A stretch of DNA of 64,000 bases from Buxus sempervirens (Eukaryota; Streptophyta; Magnoliopsida; Buxales; Buxaceae). Under the pieces are notes generated by a model. It searched no databases, was not told the DNA's origin, and saw only the letters and a list, made by a program, of their open reading frames with translations. The stretch spans positions 62,001 through 126,000 of the forward strand of contig OX387184.1 of assembly GCA_947561395.2 (NCBI GenBank), in the 5' to 3' direction. Of this stretch, positions 1 to 12,234 are shown in pieces (position 1 is the first letter of the stretch; the number at the start of each line of letters is the position of its first letter). The position numbers and the translations under genes are program-made.

Positions 1-1296
1 AAGAAGGTATTCCTATACCCAAGAATCAATAACACAAAAATAGATTACTAAAGTTGAGAGAAAATAAGACTGACAATTAATAATCGATATAAGTCGATGC
101 AAGGCACGTTGTGCTCAAGTATCATTGTAATAGCTTTTACTTCACAAGCATTATGAATTTATACTAACAAGTAGCTTCTATTACAATTTTTAACTTTAGC
201 AGACATGAACCACGCGTAATACGCGTGTCTTTCTACAAGTTTACATAAATCGGTATGAGCCAGGTTTGTAGGCTTCCCTGATCCCACTGGTCACAGGGTT
301 TTGTTGTAAATGTTGTGCCACGCCCTCCTCTGACCAAATTCGATCGTGTCGTCACTGAGAACATTTTAGGACGATCTTTGCAATTCTTATTCTCATCTCA
401 ATCCGCTCAAGGGCTTGGTGACCTTTAAGTTCCTTGCTCGTGGGTTGAAAACAGTTCCGACCTGACTCCCTCTACTTGCAGAATCACTGCACGTAAGTGG
501 CACATAGAGATGACCGTGGTCCGTGGAGGCTTTCTTTGGGGTTGGAGGTAGGGAGACCTCCTTTCCTCGGGAGCAATTCCTCTCAGATATTGAGTCTTCC
601 TCTTGTATCGCTCTCGAATGAGACACCTACACATACCCTTGAATTGATTTAAAAATTTTAATTCAAAGGGAAACTTGCTTATATGTTTCAATCTTATATG
701 TTTCAATTTCATTGGAGACTAATACAAAGAGAGTTCTAACGATCTGGGATGAATTGCTTCCGGTTAGGTTCGAAAATGCCTTTACAGTCTACTGAAAACA
801 TAAATAAAAATCAGTGAATATGTGCTATCACTGAACTCTTGATGGAGAGTGAGTAGTAAGAGAAATATTAAATGAAAAAAAGAAAAGAAAAAGACGAACA
901 TAACTTTACAGTCTACTGAAAACATAGAAAGATTATTATCTTTAAAACAATTTTTTTATTGGATCTTTTAATATTGTCTTGGAAAGAAATTATTTTATCT
1001 ATAACACTCTCAAAAAATACCCAGTTTCATTGCATACCCCACACACACACACAAATTATATATATATTTTTTGGTATCCAATCAAATAAAGGGGCATTTA
1101 GACTTGACTAAGCAAAGCTTCATAGAATTATAAATAGAAAATCCACATCAATAACAGAAGCGGAAATAATAAGTTGATTCATGTTAAGTTCGCTTCTTTT
1201 TAGTGCTCTTCCTATTTTATTAAGCTTTAACAGTGTCCTAGCCCCAAAATAAAATAAAAAATAAAGGCTTGGGCAGTCAATGTCCGACGATATAAC
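1..1296. other. Unassigned left flank
   Basis: No recognisable gene. About 230-780 is less AT-rich than the rest and has two overlapping minus-strand open frames of under 100 codons with no family resemblance I know. A short CA/TA microsatellite lies near 1040-1070. The last five bases (ATAAC, 1292-1296) are the left target-site duplication of the gypsy element that follows. Confidence 0.5.
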
Positions 1297-1875
1297 TGAC
1301 GCAGGGAAGATGGAAGAAGAGATCAGATATCGTTCTGATTGACGAGTTGGTCTAGATATCGTTCTAGAAGACGAGAAAAGTTCAAGAACAAGACAAATTC
1401 TAGGGTTCAAATCAAAATATTCATTACCAAAAAACAAACTCTCTAAAAAGCCTTTATATAGGCGTTACAAAAAAACCCTAAACTCAGAAAACCCAAAACT
1501 TACTAAAAGTAGAAAAAAAAAACGAATTTTACTAAAAATAGTAAAATTCGAGAAAGACTCAAATTCCTAAAATACATCCGAAAATAAGGGTTTCCCCAAA
1601 AGAATGACTCAAAACGGACTTTCCATGACCCTAAACGAAAACAATCAACTCATTTCCTAAAATAGTAAAATTGCTTATTTGAAGGTCTAAACGATGGAAT
1701 ATGTCTAAAATCATGAGACCTTGGGATTACTGCCCCAAGTCTGACTTTTCGGGCCGTTTCCAATCAGACTACCAATTTTCAGCCCATTCTGACAACGTGA
1801 CTAAAATTTACCAAAATACCCTTGGCACGGAAAACAATGTATGACCACATAAGCCTCAGGACTCGTCCTACATCA
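1297..1875 (-). repeat. 3' LTR of the gypsy element
   Basis: 579 bp, starting TGACGCAGGG and ending CCTACATCA on the plus strand. It aligns end to end with 13145-13720. By eye the two differ at roughly 25 substitutions plus a few indels in A-runs (about 4%), mostly C/T and G/A transitions, as expected from decay of methylated cytosines. The integrase frame ends in a TGA at the LTR boundary (1873-1875). Confidence 0.96.
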
Positions 1876-2639
1876 GTCCCCTCTTCTTAGAGGAACACTC
1901 ATCCTCGAGTGAAGCACTAGAATGGCCATGGGACCATGGTACTCGTAGAGATCTTGCACGTTGAATGTCTTGGAGATGGCTAAATCTGCTGGAAGATCAA
2001 CCATATAGGCATTATCATTGATTTTCTGAAGAATCCGCATTGGACCGATCTTCTTCTTCTTGAACTTACTGTACGTCCCCACAGGAAATTTTTCCTTGCA
2101 AAGATGCACCATAACCTGATCCCCAACAACAAATACCTTAGAACGCCGATGACGATCTGCTGCTTCCTTGTACTTTGCTGCAGAATCTTCCAACTTCTTC
2201 TTGACATCCATATGAATGTCAAAATGTTTATCAGCTAAGTGTTGGGCGACAATGCTCATACCTGGAAGCTTTGGTAATGGAACTAAGTCCAATGTATGTA
2301 ATGGAGGACGGATGTAAACGATCTCAAAAGGTGACTTGCCACTAGACCTGTTAGGCACCATGTTGTATGCAAATTCAGCTTGAGAAACAGCAAAATCCCA
2401 CTGTTTTGGATGATCCTGACACAAACTTCGCAGAATATTGCCCAAGGTACAGTTCACCACTTCTGTCTGACCATCTGTTTGGGGATGACAAGTACTGCTA
2501 TACTGCAAGTCCATCTCAAAACGACGCCACAGAGAACGCCAAAAGTGGCTCAAGAACTTGGTATCACAATCAAAGACAATGGACTTGGGCACACCATGTA
2601 AACGAACAATTTCTTTGAAGAACAAGTGTGCAATGTGGC
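1873..2639 (-). pseudogene. gypsy integrase catalytic core and C-terminal domain
   Basis: Third block of the gypsy polyprotein, minus strand, cut from 5914-8007 by solo LTR A. Visible: FFKEIVRLHGVPKSIV, a core with FDCDTKF (second catalytic Asp region, family form usually SDRDxKF), YSSTCHPQTDGQTEVVN, and a C-terminal segment ending NVQDLYEYHGP. No chromodomain follows. The frame is open for about 250 codons from the junction to a TGA touching the 3' LTR, so this part is less damaged than RT. Confidence 0.94.
1876..1890 (-). promoter_or_regulatory. Polypurine tract of the gypsy element
   Basis: On the minus strand this reads CTAAGAAGAGGGGAC, directly before the 3' LTR, the normal position of the plus-strand primer. 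Confidence 0.85.
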
Positions 2640-3645
2640 TGTGCGCGCCTGACTTCGGTGTGTCGCACTGGGTAAAAATGGGAAATTGGAGTCGCCACCG
2701 CCTGATGGGGTGCAGGCGGACACCTGGGTGCCTAGATTTTCTATTAGACTGGTCTGCGGCTTAGAGATTCTAAGTAAGTTCTCGGTTACGGTCCGGGGAA
2801 GTCCGTAGACACCCCGGTCCGCCCCGTCGAATGACGGGTCCCATAGGTTTCCCTGGTTTGAGTCAACTTTGGTCTCTCACTCACCCGATTCCTATTCCAG
2901 CATGCAATTTGATTAAGTCTGGCGGGACCGCCAAAGTGGTGTGGGTCCCTTTACTTAGTTTTATCTTCTTAGTTAGAATGATCTGGGTCTGGTGGGGTGG
3001 GCCCCGTTGGAAGGCCCACGGTATCCCTTGGTGGGCCAAGTGTGGCCCACATGTTCCTTGGTAGGCCAAGTGTGGCCCTTTGGACTTTGGTTCAATTTGA
3101 CTTGATTTTATTTTGGAGTTCAAGTTGGGTTATTAAGTTATTTCCATGCAAGGTGGGCCGGATTGCTTTGCGGGCCCGTGAGTGGGCCACACATGATAGC
3201 CAAGTGATTTATTGGGTTTATCTTGATTGGTTTCCAAAATGGGCCAGGCCTTGGGCTTTGGGCCCTTTACCTGGGCTTGGGCTTGAAAGCCCAGGACTTC
3301 TTTGGTTAGGGTTTTAAAGCCCTATCATGGTCTGGTTCAATGGGCTTGGTGGGCCCGACAGGCCCTGCCCGTGGTCTCGGCCAAACCACAACCTAATTTA
3401 AGCAAGCATGCCCCACCTAGGGCTTGGGTGGGCCTCAAGTGGTCCGGCCCACTCAATCCTTTTTAATTATCTTATTTAGGCACAATTGAATAATTCGGGC
3501 GAGGTGGGCCCCGTTGGAAGACCCACTGGAAATCAAATCAGACCGGGTGGTCTGGGTCCCATGTTGGGTTTCCGGGTGACTCGGAAACCCTGTTGGCACA
3601 CTTGGTTCAGTTTGAGAATGTTACCAACAGTCAGCAAAGATTACA

Positions 3646-3770
3646 GCGCACCCAAAATGAAGTGGGCGCGAGCTGGGCGCGAGCTCAGCGCACCCAAAAA
3701 TGAAGTGGGCGCGAGCTCAGCGCACCCAAAATGAAGTGGGCGCGAGCTGAGCGCGAGCTCAGCGCATATA
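3646..3770. repeat. GAGCTCAGCGCA-type repeat module in solo LTR A
   Basis: Three or more imperfect units of about 40-50 bp built from CAGCGCACCCAAAATGAAGT and GGGCGCGAGCTCAGCGCA. The same inverted motif (CTGAGCGCA / TGCGCTGAG) occurs again just upstream of the TATA box at 4505-4550. Confidence 0.8.
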
Positions 3771-4483
3771 CCCTGATTCTCTGTTTTTTTTTCAAACTCC
3801 ATTTTCAACTGGTTTTTAAGCTCTGCAACTACTTTCTGGGGATCCTTAGACTCCCAGAAAGACACCTGAACCCACTTCAAAATTAATCTAACCTAACTTC
3901 TCCTCACGACTCAAATCTCAAACCTACAAATCCGAAAACAAAACACCAACAGAAGATGAATAATGAAGAAGGGAACAGGGGGGCTTTATCGGGATACAAG
4001 AGATGGAGAAATCATGGGGGAACATGCTCCCCCTTCGAATCAAACAAGTAATATCAGTGAAGAACAAAATGCTAGAAACAAAACATCACAGTGAACTTAT
4101 TTATATTGGACAAGAGGTCGTCGGGAACATTACCTGGGTTTAAATCTTTTGCAGGGTGTGCGTGAGGCTTCCTGGGAGTGCACAAACAGTTGCTGGAGCC
4201 TCCTCCTTCGAGCATCAAGAGCATTTCGCCTTCGAACATCTAGAGGTGAGGGTGGGAAGAAGGATCCGAGGAAGGTGGAGAAGTAGTGTGTCTGGTTTTT
4301 TCTTTGGGGAAGATGGTGGTCCAGACCACATTCGAATGCCCAATGAAGAAGAAGCCGATGAGAAAGAAAGAAAACCCAATCAGGAAGAAAGCCCAACCCT
4401 AAAAATCCGAACCCTAAAAAATCCCCCAACCTTCAAAATCTCAACCTAAAGGCCGAACCCTTCGCAATGAAGGAGGTTGCTGT

Positions 4484-4490
4484 ATTTATA
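4484..4490 (-). promoter_or_regulatory. TATA box of solo LTR A
   Basis: Reads CTATAAATACAGC on the minus strand just around this site. Its distance from the LTR 5' end (about 1418 bp) equals that in B and C (about 850-880 bp) plus roughly four 147-bp units. Confidence 0.6.
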
Positions 4491-4839
4491 GGAGAGAAAG
4501 AAAATGGGTATCCGCTCAGCTTGCGCTGAGTGCAAGCTGAGCGCATACCGCTTGCCACGTTCGCGCGAGCAACCAACTGATGAAAAAACATTTAATGCGG
4601 CCGCTCGTTTGTTTAAAAAATCCGAAAATTAAGATATAGTCCCTGGGATATTTGGGTTTAATATTATTTTATTCAGATATTTTCATATTGGTCCCTGGGA
4701 TCTTTTGAATGTTTGGATATTTATGGATTTGATCCCCGAGATATTTTCCTGCTCCACTCGCCACGTGTGCAGCTTTTTGCCACGTGCGCAGTTTGCCGGT
4801 TTTGCTGCTCGGGAATTTTGTCAGCTCATATCTTCCGCA

Positions 4840-5793
4840 TCCGAGCTCCGATCTGGGTAAACTTAGTTGCGTTAGAATCGTATCGGAGCCCTTTATCCAA
4901 TGACACAGGGGTAGGCATCTGGATCGGATTTTAGCAGAAAGTCAACTTTTGGCTCCCCTCAAGTTTGACCGCCCGCAGAACCTTCATCCGGACTCCGATT
5001 CCTGCAAACTCAGTTGCGTTGGAACCGTGTCGAGATTCTCTATCCAATGGTATAGGGGTAAGCATCTGGATCGGATTTTAGCAGAAAGTCAACTTTTGGC
5101 TCCGCTCAAGTTTGACCGCCCGCAGAACCCTCATCCGGACTCCGATTCCTGCAAACTCAGTTGCGTTGGAACCGTGTCGAGATTCTCTATCCAATGATAT
5201 AGGGGTAAGCATCTGGATCGGATTTTAGCAGAAAGTCAACTTTTGGCTCCCCTCAAGTTTGACCGCCCGCAGAACCTTCATCCGGACTCCGATTCCTGCA
5301 AACTCAGTTGCATTGGAACCGTGTCGGGATTCTCTATCCAATGATATAGGGGTAAGCACCTGGATCGGATTTTAGCAGAAAGTCAACTTTTGGCTCCCCT
5401 CAAGTTTGACCACCCGCAGAACCCTCATCCGGACTCCGATTCCTGCAAACTCAGTCGCGTTGGAACCGTGTCGGGATTCTCTATCCAATGATATAGGGGT
5501 AAGCACCTGGATCGGATTTTAGCAAAAAGTCAACTTTTGGCTCCGCTCAAGTTTGACCGCCCGCAGAACCCTCATCCGGACTCCGATTCCTGCAAACTCA
5601 GTCGCGTTGGAACCGTGTCGGGATTCTCTATCCAATGATATAGGGGTATTCGCCTGGATCGGATTTTAGCAGAAAGTCAACTTTTGGCTCCGCTCAAGTT
5701 TGACTGCCCGCAGAACCCTCATCCGGACTCCGATTCCTGCAAACTCAGTCGCGTTGGAACCGTGTCGAGATTCTCTATCTAATGGCATAAAGC
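4840..5793. repeat. 147-bp tandem repeat array inside solo LTR A
   Basis: About six and a half head-to-tail copies. The landmark GTARGCAYCTGG or its variant begins at 4911, 5058, 5205, 5352, 5499 and 5646, a constant 147-bp step. Units are highly similar; the first (4840-4910) and last are more diverged. Each carries GGATCGGATTTTAGCAGAAAG, AAGTTTGACCGCCCGCAGAA and GACTCCGATTCCTGCAAACT-type blocks. Solo LTRs B and C have the same block only two or three times and degenerate, so the array expanded in copy A. Confidence 0.95.
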
Positions 5794-5913
5794 GAGGTGG
5801 CCAATTTTCACTTGATCAAAAGTCAACTTTTCACCCCTTAGGGTTTGACTTTCTGTCCAGGGTTTGCATTTCTGGTTTTTCTATGAGCGCAAAAATGAGG
5901 TGCTTACAGTGGC

Positions 5914-8007
5914 TAGCATCTGATGTCTTCCGGCATGGAATAAAGTGGGCCATCTTAGAGAACCTATCAACCACCACAAAAACAGAATCCATACCTCGCT
6001 GAGTTCAGGGCAGACCAAGGATGAAATTCATAGATAACGCCTCCCATGGAGCATCTGGAATAGGCAATGAGGTATACAATCCGGTATTCTGCGCCTGTCC
6101 TTTAGCTGTCTGACAGATGTAACATCTTTGTACATACTTCTCTACGTCTCGCTTCAGATGTGGCCAATAATACCGAGACTCCACCAAAGAGATGGTTTTG
6201 TCTCGTCCAAGGTGACCTCCCAAACCACCCGCATGTACTTCTCGGATGAGAAGTTCTCGTAGTGATCCACGAAGGATGCATAAGCGATCATCATAAAACA
6301 AATAACCATCATGAATTTGGAAATTCGGAGAAGTAGGGACACTAGAATTAACCTGATTCCAGATTTCCTTGAAATCCTCATCCGTGGCATAGAGGTCTTT
6401 CAGGTACTCAACCCCTATAATCTCAGCCCGTATAACTATAAGCAAGTAAGCTCTCCTGCTTAAGGCATCTGCAACTTTGTTAAGTGTCCCCGATTTGTGC
6501 TTCAAAGAGAATGTAAACCTCTGAATGTAGGAGATCCATCTAGCATGCATACGGTTAGGCTTGGCCGAATTCTACAAGTACTTCAAAGCTTGATGATCAC
6601 TATGAAGGATGAACTCACGCTGTATCAGATAGGGTTCCCAATGTTGTAAAGTTCGCACTACAGCATATAATTCCTGCTCATAAGTACTCCACTTCATTCA
6701 GGGGTCGCTGAGTTTTTCGCTAAAGAAAGCAATTGGTCTCTTTTCTTGGGATAACACTGCCCCAATACCAACACCAGAAGCATCACAGTCAACTTCAAAC
6801 AGTTTCTCAAAACTCGAAAGGGCCAAAACAGGAGCTGTAGATAATTTTTCTTTCAAAAGAGCAAAGCTCTTCTCTACTTCATCAGTCCAAGTCAACTGTT
6901 TCTGCTTCAAACAGTTCGTGAGGCGTGCGGCTATGGTACTGAAATTCTTCACGAACCGTCTGTAGAAGGTTGCCAAACCATGGAAGCTGCGTACTTCACT
7001 GATTGTCTTGGGTATCGGCCATTCCCTAATTGCCTTAATCTTAGTTTCATCAACCTTGATTCCTTCTGCACTAACGACGAACCCTAGTAAGATTAGGCTG
7101 CTCGTGACAAAACTGCATTTCTTCAGGTTTACATACAACTAGTTATTCTTTAGAACACTCAGGATCTCTCGCAGGTGTTGTAGATGATCAACTTCACTGC
7201 CGCTGTATATCAAGATGTCGTCAAAATAAACAACCATGAACTTTCTAGTGAAGGGTTGGAATACCTGATTCATCAACCGCATGAAGGTGCTAGGTGCATT
7301 AGATAATCCGAATGGCATAACTAGCCACTCGTACAATCCTTCTCGGGTCTTGAATGCCGTCTTCCACTCGTCTCCTGGTCGAATCAGAATCTGATGATAC
7401 CCACTTTTCAAATCGATTTTCGAGAACACTTCAGCCCCCTCTAACATATCCAACATATCGTCCAGGCGTGGAATAGGGAATCTTCACTGTAATCCTGTTG
7501 ATAGCTCGACTATCAATGCACATTCGCCACAACCCATCTTTCTTTGGAGTGAGCAATGCAGGAATTGCACATGGACTCATGCTTTCTCTGATCAGCCCTT
7601 TCTGCAACAACTCTGTTACTTGGCTTTGCAAAATTTTGAACTCCTTAGGACTCATCCGGTAATGGGGCAGGTTAGCTAGACTTGCTCCTCGAACCAAGTC
7701 GATTTCATGCTGTACTGTCCGCATTGGAGGAAGTCCAGCAGGTAGGTCAACAGGAAGGATTTCTCGAAACTCTGCCAACAGTGGACGGACAGAATCTGGA
7801 ATGCTCACTTTATCTTCATCTGTGCTTCCTTTAACAACAAAGGCAAAGACCTACCTTGTTTCCTTCATCTCTGGTAGCAAGTCTGGCACAATCAGGAAAT
7901 TCTGACTCTTTTCTCCTGATTTAATCCGGACCGGCTCTCGCTGCCTAGGCGCTAGTATCACCTTCACACCATCGTTGACAAAGGAGTAAGTGTTGTCCTT
8001 ACCCTTG
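5914..8007 (-). pseudogene. gypsy reverse transcriptase, RNase H and integrase N-terminal region, inactivated
   Basis: Second coding block of the gypsy element, minus strand. Reading from 8007 down: the end of the protease-RT linker; RT fingers (7808-7431, with [20 protein letters not shown] and [20 protein letters not shown]); the RT palm with YFDDILIYS (about 7240-7200); RNase H start with [18 protein letters not shown] (about 6805-6750); and the integrase zinc finger (HxnHxnCxxC: HAGGLGGHLGRD ... CYICQ, about 6240-6110). In-frame stops lie near 7140, 6697, 6570 and 6005, with a frameshift near 7440-7456. The block ends at the insertion point of solo LTR A within the integrase catalytic domain ([10 protein letters not shown], about 5960-5930). 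Confidence 0.94.
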
Positions 8008-8883
8008 TGTAGACACCTGATTTTTGCACCCCTGAAATGAAGAAAATTAAAAGTCAAATTAAAAGTCAAACCTAAGGGGGTCAAAAATTTGACTTTTTGA
8101 TCGGGTACAAATTGACCACCAAACTTTATACCATTGGAAAGAGGACTTCGATACGATTCTAACGCAACTGAGTTTGCTCAAATCGGAGTCCAGATAAAGA
8201 AGTTATGGGCTGGTCAAGTCTGGAAATAGCAGAAATCGGCTTTCTGCAAAACTCCAAATTAGCTGCTCAATTGGACATCAGCAGAAAGAGCGCATCGACA
8301 CGACTCCAACGCAATTGAGTTTGCTGGAATCGGAGTCCCGGATAAGGAGATATGAGCAAAACTGGCTCCGGGACGCGACTTTGCACTTCTGCTAAAAAGC
8401 CCGAATTTGCTGCCAAACTCTAGCTCAGTAGATAGAAGATTTCAATCTGATTCCAACGCCACTAAGTTTGCTGAAATCGGATATCAAATGAAAAAGTTAT
8501 GAGCAGTCAAAAATCTCGAAAAATCTGCCCATGTGGCAAAATTGAAGAAAGGAAAAAAAAATAAATAAATAAAAATCTAAGAATAAAATAATAATATTTT
8601 GTAAATATCTAACAATTAAACTAAATCAAAAATAAAATAGAAAATAGAAAAGACATGTGTCTTCTAACAAACCAATCTTAAAGAATAAAATAATATTAAA
8701 ACTTAAAGAATTTTAAGATTAAAATAAACAAAAAAATAAAGAAAAAATTCTAACCACATTCGTAGGATAAGATGATGTGGAGAGATAAGAATAAAAAATA
8801 TTTACATTTTAGTTATGTCAAACAAGAAATTAAAATTCAGTCAAAAAAAGTGATTAAAATTCAGTTTCAGGTCATTTTTTCAA

Positions 8884-8914
8884 CTATAAAATGGGGGCCA
8901 CCCCCCCCCCCCCA
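8884..8914 (+). promoter_or_regulatory. TATA box and poly-C leader of solo LTR B
   Basis: CTATAAA at 8884-8890, then GGGGGCCA and a run of C to about 8913. Solo LTR C has the same arrangement, with TATA at 40069 and a C-run at 40132-40158. Confidence 0.6.
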
Positions 8915-9904
8915 ATTTCATTCCATCAAGAAATCCCCTTTCCTTCTCCCCCTCTTGCTCTCTCCTACAGCTCCTCCCCTCTTCTTCTTGGTCTTTTCCC
9001 ACGTCCAAGCTCTGCCCAATTTACATCTCCCTCAATACCCAAACCCCAAAATACCCTTAGGCTACCCCCAAACCATGCCCAAACTCTGCTTTTCCACCTT
9101 GTAAGCGTAGATAACCCATCGAACCCCTGCCAAAACCAATTTAGAAAACCGGCAGAGACGCGGAAGCGCTGCCAAAATTCTAGGAGAACCCCTTTCAACC
9201 CCATTTCGGAGAATGAACGGAAGCGCGGAAGCGCTGCCAAAATCTCTCTGAAAAATCACAAGACCATGCCCCTTCTCCTCACCTTCAATCTCCTTCCAAT
9301 CTAAGAATAAAAGAACCCCTTTTCAAACCCAATTCGGAAAATCAAAGGAGGAGCGGAAGTGCTGCTCAAATTACTCGGGGAATTCAAAACACAACAGAAG
9401 TGAAAGGTAACATTAAACGAATGCTTTTGGGTAAATTTCAATAAATTCAGTTCTTTGTTAAGTTGATTTCTCTTCTTATTTTTTTTTACTACTTCTCACC
9501 TGTTTCCTCTCTATGGCATGATGATGAGTACCCCATGACAAGGGGAAGAACTCATTCAAAAGGTGGAAAAAGAGAGCCATTAGCAAAAATGGGTAAAAGA
9601 AACCCATTCCGTGACATTTCTAAAGAAGGCAATTATCCCTTTGAACTGTCTCATGTATCCCATACTCTCCCCTTCCCTTTCCTTCTTGAGATTGACAACA
9701 AGTGATTAAAACAAAATCTCAAATCTCCAAAGAATGCAAGAGAGGAGAGAAGAAGGCCTTTTAGGCCAAATAAAGCAAATGGAGCACCTTGAAGATGCTG
9801 GAACCCCGACGGACATCACCGGACCTCCTAAAGGACCTGTCGGAGTGATCCCAGCTGGAATCGAAGCAAAACGGCGAAAACAAGCAAAAACCGCATACTC
9901 AAAG

Positions 9905-9990
9905 CGGTCGGCACATGACCGCAATTGATCTGCGGTCCGGTCTAAACCGCACTGCATCTGCGGTTCAGACCAAACCGCAGAGCAAGTGCG
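9905..9990. repeat. GCGGT/ACCGC palindromic module in solo LTR B
   Basis: Five or more short inverted motifs (GCGGTCGGCAC, GACCGCA, TGCGGTCCGGTC, AAACCGCACTGCATCTGCGG, ACCGCAGAGCAAGTGCGGTC) packed in under 90 bp. They differ in sequence from the modules at the matching places in A and C. Confidence 0.75.
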
Positions 9991-12234
9991 GTCATATCCT
10001 TCAAAATGATTAAAAAGTAACTTTTTTACCCGGTTGGATCCAAACCCAACCTGAACCGGCCTGAACTAGCCTCTTAAGTAATTTGTACTTCTTTGAGTCC
10101 CTTTTAGACCGTGGGCTTAGACGGGCCCACCAGGACACCCCGGGCCCACATGTGTGGCCCACATTTTGACTGGCCTATACCAGGCCTGTTTTCAATAAAC
10201 AGGCCCAGGCCCCTTGACCTTTGGCTAATGGGCCAACTCCAAGCCCATTAAGCCCATAGCATCTGTAGATAATTTAAATAAATAAACCAAAAGGGGTTAC
10301 CCAATAACCCTACTGGGCCCCAAGCCCAACCTTGGCAACCCACGGGTCTTCCAATGGGACCCGCGTCCAACCCACTGCACTCAAATAAAAAGATAAAATA
10401 AAATAAAAAGGGGCCCACACCACCAGAGGGTCCCACCAGACTAAATAAAAGCAGTATGCTGGTTTAGGAAGGGTGAGACTGACTCAAAACCAGGGAGACC
10501 CGAGGGACCCGTCAAACCGACGGGGCGGGCCGGGGTGTCTTCGGACTTAGCTAGAACTCTGAAAAGCCGCAGACCAGACTTAGACCCGGATAGAGCAAAC
10601 CCGTGTCTGCCTGCACATCTCAGGTAGTGGCGACTCCGAAAGTCCCGAGGCACGCACGAACTTCCACGTGCGCCCCGTGTGCGATCTAGGCCCAGATTTA
10701 GGTGCGCACACCTTGTGTACAGCATCTCGATCATACTGCCACGGCCTACCAAAAAGCATGTGACACGCATCCATGTCTACCACGTCACAAAGTACCTCAT
10801 CTTGATAGTGCTTTCCAATAGACAACAGTACCTGGCATCGCTCAGTGATTTCTACTACACTCCCAATGTCCTTAATCCAGCCAATCTTGTAGGGTGTTGG
10901 ATGCTTCTCTGTAGGTAACCCCAGCTTGTCGACCATGGTCCTAGAGACAATGTTCTCACTGCTGCCACTATCAATGATCAAGTCACACACCCTCTGTTTC
11001 ACGGTACATCGTGTTGTGAAGATCCTGTGTCGCTGTTCATCTTCCTTTCGTGGTGTATACATTAGACGACGAACTACAAGAGACACCCCTTCATCTTCAT
11101 GGGTCACTGCAGCAGGTTCCTCCTCCTCCTCCTCAGGAACCTCATATGGATAATCATCTTCCACAACAAACTCGTCATCATGAATAGCCAAGTTCACAGC
11201 CTGTCGTTGTGGACATTGATTAGACCAGTGCCCTGGTTGACCGCAACGATAACACTTATCACCCCTAGCTGGAGCATAAGGATTATTGCATACGGCAGGA
11301 GGGGTAGAAGTCACCGTCCTGGGTGGCTGTGTTGGTGGCCTTTGCTGTGCATACCCACGCCTACCACTAGCAAGTGAAGGTTGGACTTGGGGATCTGCTA
11401 CTGCTTTTCCTTTGTGGTCTGCTGCTACCTGCCCTGTGGGTGGGTTAAATCTGCTCCCACTGCCCGTGTTAAAAGTCCGAGTGCTTCGTCGATTGATCTG
11501 CAACTCTGCTCGTGTAACCACTTGAATGGCAACTTGTAGCACATGTGTCGACTGCATCGTAACGAGATCTTGAATATTAGCACATAGGCCCTCCACAAAT
11601 CTAGCCACCAGTTGGCCCTCGGTCTCTGGAAGATCATTCCTAGCAGAAAGTCACTGGAATTCAGAAACGTAGTCATGCACCGTTCGGTTACCTTGACGAC
11701 ATCTCTGGTACTGCTGAAACAAAACCTGATCATAATCTGTAGGCGGGAAACGAGTCTTCATCAGCTGCTTCATTCTATGCCACGTTCGGATTTTAGCACG
11801 ATTTTGCCGAACTCTAGAAATCTGTGATTGTTCCCACCAAGCAGAAGCACCCCCTTTCAGTTTGTAAGCAACTAGCTTCACCTTCTTCTCCTCTTCGATA
11901 CCCATGTACTCGAAGAAGCGCTCTACTTCGTTTAGCCAATCCAAGAATTCTTCAATACCCAACTGTCCGTCAAAAAGATGGGAGATCCATCCTCATACGA
12001 AAAGTACTATTATTGCCACACCCTTCCTGATCTTGAGGGTTATCTGTCAAAACCATCCCTTCGATTTCTTCATCAGTTGAATTGCCTTCAAAAACCATTG
12101 GTTGATGTTGTCTGCAACCACGTCGATTCTGGACGTCTTCCCTTGGTTCACGATGTGGGAAACGCGGATTAACGTTGACTGTTAACGTTGCCAACAGATC
12201 TCGAATCTCTTGAAACTGGCGATCAGTCGCCCGG

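Larger units (their letters stand above)
2640..5908 (-). mobile_element. Solo LTR A of a long-LTR retrotransposon family, inside gypsy integrase
   Basis: 3269 bp with ends TG...CA (plus strand TGTGCGCGCC ... GGTGCTTACA) and a perfect 5-bp TSD, GTGGC, at 2635-2639 and 5909-5913. Removing it and one TSD copy restores continuity of the surrounding integrase frame. Relatives B (8008-10710) and C (39221-42521) share its terminal sequences and order, in the opposite orientation. A TATA-like promoter faces the minus strand at 4490-4484, so the LTR 5' end is at 5908. No protein domain, primer site or second LTR is present, so it is best read as a solo LTR. It contains a 147-bp tandem array (4840-5793), a GAGCTCAGCGCA-type repeat module (3646-3770) and many GGGCCCACC-like motifs. 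Confidence 0.88.
8008..10710 (+). mobile_element. Solo LTR B, same family as A and C, inside gypsy protease-RT linker
   Basis: 2703 bp, plus-strand ends TGTAGACACC ... GGTGCGCACA, with perfect 5-bp TSDs CCTTG at 8003-8007 and 10711-10715. The gypsy frame is continuous across the site when the insert is ignored. TATA-like CTATAAA at 8884-8890 is followed within 10 bp by a C-run. Degenerate copies of the repeat block of A lie at about 8100-8470. A GCGGT/ACCGC palindromic module lies at 9905-9990, then the GGGCCCACC-rich block (10100-10440) and the conserved 3' end with GTGGCGACT. No coding capacity. Confidence 0.88.

Noticed and set aside
393..712. Two overlapping minus-strand open frames of 77 and 95 codons
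   Set aside because: No recognised family, overlapping frames on one strand, no splice or promoter context. I considered an organelle-derived fragment but could not support it.
2831..4449. Several open frames of about 75-105 codons on both strands
   Set aside because: They fall in solo LTR A, in GGGCCCACC-rich and GAGCTC repeat DNA, with no homology to proteins I know.
4840..5793. Possible CRISPR-like array
   Set aside because: Units are 147 bp, head to tail without unique spacers, in a plant LTR; it is a tandem repeat.
10580..10720. C-terminal extension of the gypsy gag-protease frame past 10711
   Set aside because: That part is solo LTR B read in frame by chance; the true frame resumes at 8007.
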